DNA of 64,000 nucleotides from Taeniopygia guttata (Eukaryota > Chordata > Aves > Passeriformes > Estrildidae). Under the pieces are notes generated by a model, which saw only the letters and a program-made list of their open reading frames with translations, searched no databases and had not been told where the DNA came from. A program made the translations under genes and the position numbers. The DNA is taken from NCBI RefSeq assembly GCF_048771995.1, contig NC_133043.1, forward strand, positions 8,202,501 through 8,266,500, read 5' to 3'. Below, one piece after another: positions 1-11,400 of this stretch. The number at the start of each line of letters is the position of its first letter. Within the stretch, counting starts at the first letter, position 1.

Positions 1-2100
1 GCAGAAACCATAATTCGTCTGTGCTGGTTTCAAGGTTGTTTATTCTGTTTATCTCTAACATGTTCTGCTGCCCTGCCGCAGCTCTGTCCTGCAGGGCAGC
101 GTGTGGGGCTCTGCCCTCAGTGGGATGGTACAAACATTAAATACCAGAAACTACCTGTGCTGGATTTACAATAACGTGCCAATATCTGTCACCTACGTTG
201 GACAGTGTGTCCCCAGCCTAAACCAACAGAAAAATGCCAACACCACAGTGAAACATGGAGGGCATGAAGAAGGAGAAAAAGGACAAGACACACCCAATTC
301 CTCCATCTTGTCCCCTTTGGACCCCTCATCTAGAAACCTAAAATTTTACTTTTGCACCCGTGTCACACTTAATTATTACTCTTATCAAACACTCAAAGCT
401 TGTAATTGATCCTGTAAGATTGAAAACTCTTTTCCATGGACAGAGATCACAGCCAGTGTCTCTGGGGGCTCTGTCCAGGGGGGTTCCTGACCCCTGCCAG
501 GGTCCCAGAGCTGCCAGGGCAGCCAGAGGGAAGCCCTGGATTCCCACAGGGTTTGTCCTGGCTTTATGTGTGCTGGGACGTGCAGCTGGGCAGAACTGGG
601 AGGGACCCTGCCCTCGAAGCTCATCCAGCTTCGTGCCCCAGCTCCTGCCACGCTCCCACGCTCCACTGCGGCACTGTCCTACAAAATCCTCTGCTGCAGT
701 AATCGCTGGGAAAAAAAAAAAACAAAACCCACGAGCCGTGCATGCAGGCAGCAGCTCTGCGTGTAATGACTGCCAGGTTATGGATCTGCACGGGGATAAC
801 TTTGAATTATTATCTGCACTAAAGCCCTGCAGTCTGCTGTGTGCCGGTAATGAGATGTGCTGGCTCCTTCCAGTTTCCCGCTGTCGGTGCTGGCTGGAGC
901 GAGGCAGGGGAGTGGGGCTGGCAGCTCAGCAGCACTGGGCTGTGCTGGAGTTTTAAATTATCCATGTGTAGAACGGGATCCCCAAAAATGTGTGCTGAGG
1001 TGAGCAGGGATCAGTTCTTGGGGTCCCGGGGCTCCCAGCTGGGCACAAACACTCAGAGCTGGATCAGGCTCCTGGTGTGGATGTCTCAGCTCTTCAGAGA
1101 ACCATTTGGGTTGGAAAAGACCTTTAAGATCATGGAATCTTAAATCCTCCTCTTGGGCCGGTGCTCCCGCTGGCGCCCAGCCCAGGTGTCACTGCTGGGA
1201 ATGTGTGTCCCGGTGTGACAGTGACAGGCTGACAAACAGGGCACAAAGCCACCCTGGGCTGCACTTTGATTTGGCTTTTCTCAGCTGTCTTTGGGGCTGT
1301 GTGGGTAGGAAGCAGCTGGGAGGGGAGGGGATGAAGGGGCAGCCCCAGGGACGGCCTTTGCTGGTCACCACTGAGCAGCCGAGGCCATCAGGGCAGCTGA
1401 TCCGCCCCCTGCACATCTCCCGTTTGATATTTATAGCACTCGTGTTATCAACTCAAATCAAAATCATGTGCTGCTCCGCTAACTGCCGCTGCCGGACTAA
1501 TTAATCACCGGCGGGTTTCAGTGAGCGGTCAAAGGGTCCATCCTCCCTCTTGGCTGCAAAATGAGGAGTGACCAGTGCTTCCCAGTAATTTAACTCTGGG
1601 GGAACTGGGGGAACTCCAGTGCTCCAGAGGAGCTGCTGGCGTGGAGCAGAGCCGGGAGGGCAGGATGGGGATGATGGAGATGGGCACTGGCGGGGGGCTC
1701 TAACCTGGCCCTGCCCAGCGCCCCTGAAGCGCTGCTGGAGGGGATCAGAACCTCTGCCAACATCTGCGCAACATCCTTCCCTCTATAACCTGTCGGGAAA
1801 AGTGGGGCTTGTCCTTCTCCCGGGGGGGCACAGGGACAGAGGGACATGCCCCTGAGCTGGGATTGCTGCCCGGTGCCACCCACTCGGTGGGGCTGGGGGC
1901 ACGGATGGGGTGGGCAGAAGTCCCCGCGGGGTGACTGAGGGCGGCGGGTGATGGCGAGCAGGGTCACTGAGCGGTGCTGGAGCAAACTGGGTGGCACGGG
2001 AGATGCCAGGCGGGTGGCACTGTGGGGGGACAGGTAAGTGGCACCTGAGTGAGTGGCGGACACCGGGGCAGGGTGATGCCAACAGCATCCCTTCCTCTCA
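1..2100. other. Gene-free DNA upstream of RNF157
   Basis: No open frame here looks like a conserved protein on either strand. A TTTATT at 38-43 could be a minus-strand polyadenylation signal of a neighbouring gene, but no minus-strand coding exon supports this. A stretch at about 1425-1515 has balanced base composition and TAAT-type motifs, unlike the GC-rich surroundings, and could be a conserved non-coding element. Apart from a short CR1 scrap near 1097 I see nothing else. Confidence 0.4.
1097..1141. mobile_element. CR1 LINE fragment (short)
   Basis: The stretch contains the phrase TTGGGTTGGAAAAGACCTTT followed by AAGATCAT, which matches the well-known near-3' sequence of avian CR1 retroposons as I remember it. 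Only about 45 bp survive, so subfamily and orientation cannot be judged. It lies about 1.25 kb upstream of the RNF157 start codon. Confidence 0.6.
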
Positions 2101-2353
2101 CCTCCCAGCGAGCCGGAGCGGGCCGGGGCGGGCCGGGGCGGGCCGGGCCATGCCAGCCCAGCCCCGCCCCGAGTGTCGCAGCCCCGCGGTGCCGCGGAGG
2201 CGGCGCCGGGCGCGGCGCAGAGCGGAGCGGAGCGGAGGATGCTGCGGGCGGGGACCGCCGCCAGCCCCGCTCCCCTCCCGGTCCCGGTCCCGGTCCCGGT
2301 CCCGGGCGGGAGGATTCCCCGCCGCCCCCCGCCCGCTGAGCCCCGGCCCGGCC
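2101..2353 (+). promoter_or_regulatory. RNF157: RNF157 CpG-island promoter and 5' leader
   Basis: The stretch is extremely GC-rich and CpG-rich. Overlapping GC boxes (GGGGCGGGCC twice, about 2123-2144) fit Sp/KLF binding at a TATA-less promoter. Short tandem repeats follow: GCGGA units near 2220 and a CCCGGT hexamer run at about 2277-2304. The start site cannot be placed from sequence. An ATG at 2150 lies in the same frame as the RNF157 start at 2354 with no stop between, so a longer N-terminus is formally possible if transcription starts upstream of it. Confidence 0.6.
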
Positions 2354-2441
2354 ATGGGGGCTCTGACCAGCCGGCAGAACGCAGGGGTGGAGGAAGTGGA
2401 TATCCCCGCTAATTCCGTCTACAGATACCCCCCGAAATCCG
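2354..2441 (+). CDS. RNF157: RNF157 coding exon 1 (start and myristoylation signal)
   Basis: This exon encodes MGALTSRQNAGVEEVDIPAN and continues to YRYPPKS plus one base of a glycine codon, followed by donor GTGAGC. The start is chosen because the human protein begins MGALTSRQ. Met-Gly with a small residue at position 6 fits N-myristoyltransferase substrates, which would place the ligase at membranes. The exon sits inside the CpG island. Confidence 0.93.
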
Positions 2442-5400
2442 GTGAGCCCCCGGGGTGTCCCGGGAGGGAAAGAGGGGAGCGAGTCGGGCAGGACCGGCCA
2501 CGACCTTGCTCCGGGTGGGGTGACCCTGCGCACCCCAAAGCAAATCTGACGCACGGGGGGGGCACCCTAAAAATCTGGGTCTGCTGCGGGGCACCCTGCG
2601 TGAGTGATGGGGTCCCCCCTCTCCGGGAGCCCCTTTGCCGGTACAGCCCGCTTCCCAAACTTGGCTGAGTTGACGCGACTTTAATGACATTATTCTCATA
2701 ATTATTTCTGTAGCCGCGGGCTGCGGCACCGGGTTCCGGAGGCGCTTTTTATAGCCGGTTCCTCCTGTGCTGGCTGCTCGGGAAAATGCTGGGTTTAAAT
2801 TCCCGGGAGGATGAGGGAGGCTGGGGTGGGAGGGATTGGAGGGGATCCCTCCTTCCCAGGGCTGTGCCCCATCGTGGCACCCCAACCCTGCCGTGGGGAG
2901 CCTTCCCCTTCCCGGCTCCTCTCCCTGCCTCCAGGCTCGCTGGTGATTCAGCTCCCAAATCCCAAATCCGGCCCTGTCTCAAACCTTGTGCATGACCTTG
3001 GAAAATCCGTCCCTCCCCTCTGTGCCTCAGTTTCCCCTGCAAGGGCCGGGCTGAGCGGGTGTCCGAGGGGGGCACGCTGGGCAGGGAGGGGTGATGGGGT
3101 CCAGCCCTTGGGTGGGCAGCGCTTCAGAGCCACAAAAATACCGGCACCGGTGGGTGATGCCCCGGAGCACCGTGTGTGCGTGTGAGGAGATGGCACAGGG
3201 TCCTTACAGCACTAAATATTTGTAATATTTTGGTAGTTAACAGGATAAGGTAAACGCTGGGATTGTTAATGCTGTGACAAATTATTCACTAATTACAACT
3301 AAAGACCTCCTTAGCAAGATTTCCAGCCAGCACAAACCCTGTGCTTGTCCTGAAAAGCTGTGCTTGCCTTTTTTTTTTTTTTTTTTTTTAATTTTGATCT
3401 AAAATAGGTTGCACAGCTGGCTGGAGATGGCTGATCCTTGACAGCCTGGCCTCCCGCAGGGCTCCCCCAGCTCCCCCTTTTATGTGGTTTCAAGGCCTCT
3501 GTCACTTTGATGCCAGGTGAGGCTGGACCAGCCCATCCATGGGGTTGCTCTTTGTAGGGACGGTGTCTCCATGCATCACAAGTTTTCCCCTTGGGACCCT
3601 GTCTTATTTAGGGGCTCTGAAAAGATCTGGGTAGGAAGGGGTGGAGGGTGCAAGTGCATCCAGCTGAGCACTTCCAAACTCATCTCAGCTGCAGAGGTCA
3701 CCAGGCTGATGCTTAACCCCATCTTCCAGGGGGAGCCTGGGGCTCCTGGCTGTGCTCAGCTGGCCTGGGGGATGGTCCTGGTGCTGCCCAGGGTCCTTGG
3801 GGGAAGGGCAGGAGGTGCCCAGGTGACACAGCCATCTGCCCTGGGACAAGGGCAGGCTGGTGGCCCTGGGAGATTATGGCTGGTTTGCCTTTAATCCGAG
3901 CGGGATTTGCCTTCAGCGCTGCCAGCAGCCCAGGGAGGACGTGCTGGGCAGCTGAGCTGATTCTGCTGTGGCAGCAGCACTTCCCTCACCTCAAAAGCCA
4001 GCTGGTAACAGCCACTGGTTTGGAAATGTGGTTCTGGTGAGGAATCTCACGGGACCTTGGGGCATTTCCCTGTGTCTGGGATGTGGCTTGGGCTGTGGGC
4101 TCTCTCGTGATGGCCTGGAATAGGACAGCTGTGTCCTGACCCAGTTTAGCATCTCCCCATCCTGGGAGTCCCATCCCCTTCAGACAGAGTGTCAAGGGGG
4201 TTAATTGAACCATAATTTTTGAAAAAAAAGGCTGAGATTTACTTCTGTGGCACCACTGGGAGGAAGAGCCAGCAGGGGCTGTAGCTGGAGCCCACTGCCT
4301 GGCCACTGGGATGGATTTTGGGGCAAGTCTCCGGCTTTCAGGTGCTGTCCCCAGCTGAGGGGGGAGCTGAACTCCCCTGTGGCACGTGGGACTGTGAGCA
4401 GGGGACAGGAGCAGGGGATTAATGCAGCAGTGGCACCCCCAGGCGTGGGGCACAAGCCCAGGGGGTGGCAGAGCAGCAGTGCCATGGACAGGGTTTGGCC
4501 TCAGCTCCGGCTGCTGCTGGCTCTGGCTGCCCTCTTTAGAGCACAGAATTAAATCAAGGGCTGCCCAGGGGGAGAAGCACCCAGAGCCTTTCACCAGCCC
4601 ATCCCAGCACCCTGTGCTGGCTGCAGGGTGTCCCTGTGCCAGCACCACAGCCTCAGGCTGTGCAAACCCGGTGCTTCCCTCCCCAGGAGTGTGTGGATGA
4701 GCTGGGAATGAGCTTTTCTGTTTTAGCAGCTTTGGAGAGCCAGAGGCTGCAGCCCCAGAGCCCAGCAGGGCAGAGATGGCTTGGGGCACAGTGCAGGACA
4801 TGTCACTGCCAGGGCCGTGGGCACAGCACACACGAGGGTCCTCACCCTTCTCTGTCAGCTGGACAAGGTGGCATCGCTGGCACTCACGGGGAAAAGGAGC
4901 TGGCAGCTGCTGCCAGATGTGTGCTGGCGCCAGCAGATGTGCAGGACACACAGATTTTTTTTTTTTTTTTTTTTTTTTTGCCAGGAACCTCAGGCAAATT
5001 CCTGGGGTTTGTTCCTCCTTTCCAGCAGCTGCTCTGTGCAGCCCTTCCCGAGGTGTGGCTGTCCTTGACAGGCTCTCCTTCCCCAGGAATAGGTGTTGGA
5101 TTTACAGTCAGCCCATAATAAAGTGGCTGTGGCTGGGAAGGTGCTTCCCTGCCCCCCAGCCCTGTCCAGGGAGTCACTGCCACGCTTCTGCCGATGCCCT
5201 GGGCTTTCCTGTGCTGCTGCTTCCCTGGAAAAGCCTGGCACACCTCCAGCCTCTTGTTTAACAGCAAGGAGGACCTTTCCTGGGAGGGAGCACAGAGCTG
5301 GTTCTGCCTGCTGTCAAGAGGGATGTGCTGGGAGCCTGCAGCACCCAGGGATGCTCCCAACCCCTGGCAGAGAGACTGGGTGTTGGCAGAGTGGTCCTCA

Positions 5401-8400
5401 CCTGCTCTGCCCATCCTGTGGGAGCCCCCAGCACGCATTAAACTGCAGCTGGGCCAATCACAGGGAGCCTGTGCTCCATTTCCCAGCTTTTCCTCACTGC
5501 TGGGGTGGCTTTTCTCCATGTTTAAATGTCATTTTTTTGCCCTCTCCTGCTCTTGCTCCAAGTCAGTGTCAGGAAAAGCTCTGGATGGCCCCGTTCTCCC
5601 CTGGCTGTGCTGTTGCAGGCAGCTCTGAAGGCACTTTGCTCTTGAGGCTTTTTTTTTCCACCTGGCCAAGTCCTTCCAGGCCAGCTGCCTATAAATTATG
5701 TACATGGAAAATGGGACCTGAAAGCAGCAGGCATCAATAATTGATGGTTGACGTTTGCTAAGGGGCTCACTGCATCCAGGCATCCCTGCACACGGGGCCT
5801 GGGGCAGTGCTGTGTGACCCCCCTCCTCCCTCCTGGCCCCGAGTTAGATCCCCTCCGCTCCTCCCCTTGGGCTTTGGGCTCCCTTTTGGCTTTCAGTGCA
5901 GTGTTAAAGGCTGATCCAGCCCGGGACAGTCCCTGCCTCTGCTGGAAGCTGATTGCAGTCCTCACAAGCAGAGCTGCAGCCCTTAACTCCTTTATCTGTG
6001 TCCCCAAATGTTTCCTTTTGGGGTGTCCCCCAGGGGGGTGCAGATGGATCTGTGCTGATGGGTTTGGGGTTTTGATAGGCTGGACCGTGTCCCTGTGGCT
6101 GTCAGGATGCAGGGTGCTGTGTCCATATCTGACTGACTCCTGGTGTTGCTGCTGCCCCATCCCTGTCCGCCTTTCCCTTTTATCCCACTTCAAATCCCAA
6201 CCCTCCTGCCTGGCCAGTTCCTGTGCCACAGCATGCTTTCCCCACAGAGCCCAGATCCCACAGGCAGGGAGCAGGCACCAGTTATCTCCTGGCCAGCCTG
6301 GGAGGAAACTCCTTTAGTGGGGAAGTGCCTGACCTGGGGGCTGCTCCCAGCTCAGGGCTGGGACATTCTGGTGTTTGAGGGAAGAAAGAACCCTGGTCAT
6401 TGCCCAGCGTTCATCAGGAGCACTCTGCAGGGCAGATGCTGACCTCCTGGAGGGTCTGCAGGACCCCAAAATCCTGCCTTGCACAGGTGAGCCCTTCCTA
6501 GGGCAGGCTGCAGGCTGAGAAGTGACAGAACTCAGCTCAGCCGTGCTTTGCCCACCTTCCTGGTGGCAGCTGCAGCATCTGGGCAGTGTCTGGCTGTGGC
6601 CAGCGCTGCCCTGGGGCTGGACCCCTCCACCAGCCTGAGACAGAGTGAAAATTTACCAGGGTAAAAACTGATTTAGATTTAAGTGAAGTGTGCTGTTTTG
6701 AGCTTGTTAACATAAGTAAAAGATGCTGTCTAGTTTAGTAACTGCAACGCTAGCAAAGTTGCCTTAGCTAAAGAGAAAGAATAGAAATTTTTAAGCTAAA
6801 AAAATAAGAGAGAAAAAAGACTCTTTGGACTTTGAAACAGACAGTGCAGAGTGACTTAAGAGTTTTTTTTTGTACTGTTTGACAAAAACTGAGTATAAGT
6901 GTAACTAGCTGTAAGTGTAACACGAAATTAGTATAATGAATATGCATGGACCTATTATGAAATTCTATGCATATGGAAATTAGTTAAGGGTAATAAAAAA
7001 GGATCAGGAGTTCTTAGAGGGGGGCATATGTCTGTTGAAGGGCAATGAGTCTCTACATGTGTCTAACATTGTAATAAACATACAAATCTTTATTGGAATT
7101 GTGGGGTTTTGATTTTTCATCCGCGTTTTAAGCCTGGTGCTGGAGCGGGTGGGATGCTGGAAGAGGGGAGGGCGGGCAGGGAGTGTGGCCCTTGGCAGCC
7201 TCTGCCTGCCTGGGGGCTCTCAGCCAGTGAGAGTGCTCCCAGCAAGGTGACCCTGGTGACAAAGTCACCTCGGAGCCATCGATGGGCAAAGTCACCTCAG
7301 AGCCATCGATGGGCAAAGTCACCTCAGAGCCATCGATTCGGGGCTTGGTGCTGCTCCATTGCCCAGTGGAGCTCCCTCTGCTCAGGATCTCACTGTGTTC
7401 TCATTGCAGGGAGTTACTTTGCCAACCACTTCATCATGGGTGGGGAGAAGTTCGACTCCACGCACCCTGAGGGGTACCTCTTCGGCGAGAACAGCGACCT
7501 CAACTTCCTGGGGAACCGGCCCGTGGTGGTGGGTACCGGCAGGGACCCGGGGCTGGGGGGACCTGGGGCACCTGCACGCCCCTTCCCAAAGCTGTGGAGG
7601 CTGTGTGGGTCGTGGGGTGTGCTGGACAAGGCTGCTGCTGTCCCCCTCCAGGGGCAGAGCCGGCCAAGCCCGCCTGGAGCGGGCTGAGTGGGTTCTCTGA
7701 TGGCTCATCCAAGGGTTGGGTCCCTGCTGCAGCCTGTCTTCTATCAGGGACTAATGGTGGAGGGGAATCAGGCTGATTTAATCCAATTTCTCTCTCATTC
7801 CCTCTCCAAGAGCTGCATTTTCTCTTGCCTTCCTCATCTCATCCAGGAGCCATATGCCAGACAGGAGGGCACATGGTGGGGGGCATAACACAGAAGCACT
7901 GGTGTGGTTTGGGGTAGTAGAGCAGCTTGGACAGGAACAGATGAAATTACTCCCCAAGCTGTAGGAAAGAAGGGGAGGAAATAAAATAAAAGTAAAAAGG
8001 CTGGGGGTAGGTTGGGGCTGGGGACAGCACAGATGGGTTTTGCAGTGCTGAGTGCTGCCAGCTCCAGCTGGTCTCAGGGCACAAGGGAACCCAGCTGGAG
8101 GGGTCCCTACACTCCAGGCTCCTGGAGATGGTTTTTGTGCTTGCTGCCTTTGGAAAGGGAGGAAATGAGAGCAGGGGTTCAGGCTGGGAGTGATGTCCCC
8201 CCCATCTGGGTGCTTCTCAGCAATGGGACAACTCACCAGCACTAGCTGGAGGAGTTTGGGGGGTTAAGTATTCAAAAGATTCAGGGTGAGGGCTTAACAG
8301 AAAAACTTGCCTGGTGCTCTGGCCCAGCTCTCAAGCATTGCCTGCTGCCAGTAAAGTTCCTGTTTCCTCCTTGGAACTGCCTTTGGTAGTGTTTTGGCAG

Positions 8401-11400
8401 CATTGTGTGCTCCTTCAGCAGGGAAGTGTCCAGCCCTGGGCTGTGCCAGGGCAGGGATCCCAGCAGAGCCAAGGTCAGGAGCACCCACAAAGCACACGAA
8501 CGCTGGGTGGCCCAAGGCAGAGCCTTTCTCTCCCTTCCCCAGAAAATGAGACGTCAGCACTCAGCGTCTCTTCCAGCAGCGAGTGTTGAGAAATCCTCTT
8601 GATTACAGTAAAAGCCTCTAAACTGCCCAGTGAGCAGTTCCCATGTCAGCAGAGCAGCAGGGAAGGCAAAGGAACAGCTTGGAAACAGCAGAGAGAATTA
8701 ATACAGCATCACGAGCTAAATTGTCCCGCTCCAGTTTAATTACTGATGGCTCTGGGCTGCAGAGCTGTGACAAAGATCCCATCTCCCCGGGGAGCAGGGG
8801 CAGTTCTGGGGCTGGACTTTTGGGTCAGGCCAGTTTTGGGGGCTCAGGGAGGAGCTGGGGAGGATCTGTGTTGGTTCTGGTCCAAGCTTGTGTCCGGGCA
8901 GCAGTTGGGCCTCTCTGATGCTGCCTCCAAGTCCTGTCCTGATGCTTCTTTGCTGCGACACTTTTGCTTTCTGACCTTCTGTGAGAGCCTGGCTGGGCTG
9001 GAAACATTAAAGATGGCCACTGCTTCTTGGTGAGGGATTAATTTTGGGGATCAAGGGCCAGGTGATCTTGGAATAATCGTGTCCCAAGTCCTCTGTGAGC
9101 AGAGCACTTTGAGCTATGAACAGCGCTGCTGCCGCAGGGGTGTGCAGGGCAGCCGGAGGCTGTGCAGCTTCTCCCCTCCATGGATACATGATAATCTGGA
9201 TTTTCCAGCTGGGAACAGGTTCCTAAGGGGCTGGGAAGGGCGTTGCAGGTTTAAGTCCTGCCACCATGCAGGGGCTGAGGAGCAGAGGAGCTGCTGGAGG
9301 CACACAGGGGAAGCCAGGAGCTGTTGAAATGTGCCACTGGGTTTCCGTGCCCACGCAAAGCTGCTGGAGGTTGCTCGTAGAAAAACCCCAAGACAGACTT
9401 TTGAGGGTGGTTTTTATTTCACTTCAGCAAAAGCTGGTCTGCACCAAATGTTGCTACAGGCACGTGGATGAGGTTCTTCACCACAATTGTTACCCTTTTC
9501 TTTTCTGTTGTGTTTCAGCTTGATTGAAAGTCAGGAGATGCAAAACGTCCTCTGAATAGCCCCTTTCTGATATGCAAAGTCTGGCTTGTAACATTTAATT
9601 TAAAAAAAAAAATCCAACCACCCTCAAAAAGTGCTTTTCACACGTGGGAGTGAAAGAGCCCGAAGTGGTTTCTGCAGCACAAAATTTGCCTGTGGCACTT
9701 CCCCATCCTGCCCAGCCCCACAGACCTGGCTGCCCCTTCCCTCCTCTGTCACCCACCCCTGGCTGCTGCAGGAGGGGGGTGCACCCATGGGTGCTTTCCC
9801 TGCCAGAGCTGGTTTGGGTATGGTTTGACTGGGTGAGGTGCAAACAAGCAATTTTGGATGACTGCGTTAGGGGATGTATCACGACGTGGCACAACCTGTC
9901 ATGACATGGCTCAGCTTCAGCCTGGAGCGTGTTCTCACTCTCTCCCCTCCAGCTGCAGTGGGTGACTCTGCAGGTGCTCAGTTCTGCAGGTGCACTTCTA
10001 GTGACTCATAAAAAAGTTCGTTAACAGCAGTTTAATGACTCTGCTGCCCTTTTCCCTTCCTGAAGAGGATGAGAGCAGTGGGGTTCAGCTTCACGCTGCT
10101 GGCAGTTCATGTGCAAAGCCTCTGGTGCCATCAGGCATGCTGTGCCCAGCCTAGGCTTTAATCTGCCTTCAGTGGCACCTGTGGGGTCAGAGCTGTGGGG
10201 TGGTTGGACGTGGGGATGGTGGAGCAGGGATGGGACAGAGCTGTGCCTGCCCTGAGGGGTTCTCCCAGCTGCCTGCCCCATCCTGTCCCTCTGAGCCCAG
10301 CACTGGGCCCCCAGTCCCATCCCTGCTCTGCAGGGCTCTGGGGACAGGAAAGGTGCTGATGGCTTTGAGGACAGCTTAGGTGATGATGGTTGTCCCATCT
10401 GAGAGCACCAGGGACATGGGAAATGGCAAAAAGGCAGCTGAGCTGGCTCCTTGTGCATCCTCAAGTGCCACCTGCAATTCACTCTTGTCCCCTTGGTGTT
10501 GGGGTCAGTGGGTGCCTTGGTGAGGGACAATGGGACACTATTCCCTCTCCAGAGAGGGGAACCCCTTGGTGAGGGTCCCTGTTCCCTCTCTTTGACCATC
10601 TGCCATCCCTGATGGCACCTGACACCCTCCTGGCTCTGGCTGTCCCTTGGCACGTGGTGGCAGCTTGCCAACGAGCCGGGCCTTGATCAGGGCTGATCCC
10701 TCCTGGAGCTAAACCTGCCTGGGAGATGCAGATGGAGAGGGGGGAGGTGGGACCTGCATCCCCTCCCCACTGCCCTCAGTCTCCTCTGGGTGACTGCAGT
10801 GCCAAGGAGAGGGTGTCCCCAGGGTGCCACCGTGTCCCCTCTCCCCAGGGAGCCCTGTAGCCCCTGGCAAGAGGACAGAAAGGCCTGGGAAGGACAATGT
10901 CACCTTGGATGGATGACAGGGATGCTGCTGCCTGCCTGCTCTTGCCCAGACACCTTGCTGGCTCTCTGCTCTGGGCACGGGGCTGGCAGGGATTCCACCA
11001 GCCAAATCCCATCCACCACAGGGAGGAAAAAGGGACACTTGAGCCTGTTTTTTCTTGGCTGGTAGGCAGGGAGGGAGCTTCAGCCTCTCTCTTCCCAGCC
11101 TCATCCAGCAACATAAAAATCCATCAGCAGCCACCTGCCCTGTGCCCCCCATCCCCTCACTGTCCAGCCAAAGGGACAAGGAACAGCCCCTCTGTGTGTC
11201 CCCTCCCCACTGAAACTGTCCCTGCTGTCCTGGCCTTGCTGTTTGTGGAGGGATGTCCCTGTCATCGTGCTGCCTGCTGCCCAAGTGCCAGCAGGAGCTG
11301 CTCAGCACCCCTCAGGATGCCCAGGCCACCCCAATTCCCTCTGCAGGGTGTTGGATTCGGGTCACTGGGGGGGTCCAGAGCCCCCGTGTGCGTCTGCCTT

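Larger units (their letters stand above)
2442..7409. other. RNF157 intron 1
   Basis: The intron is about 5 kb and mostly GC-rich with no recognisable gene. Two long T runs (3369-3389 and 4955-4979) are simple repeats. AT-balanced islands with homeobox-type TAAT motifs at about 2670-2720, 3200-3310 and 5685-5765 stand out from the background and may be regulatory. An LTR-like AT-rich insertion (about 6645-7120) and a 27-bp tandem repeat (7261-7338) lie near its end. A 321-codon minus-strand open frame at 3986-4951 is judged non-coding. Confidence 0.5.

Noticed and set aside
1-1000. 3' end of a minus-strand neighbour such as UBALD2, suggested by TTTATT at 38-43
   Set aside because: No UBALD2-like peptide occurs on the minus strand, and one hexamer in AT-rich sequence is weak evidence.
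3986-4951. Minus-strand frame of 321 codons in RNF157 intron 1
   Set aside because: GC-rich intron; the peptide is Ser/Pro/Gly-rich without recognisable motifs, and there is no promoter or splice context.
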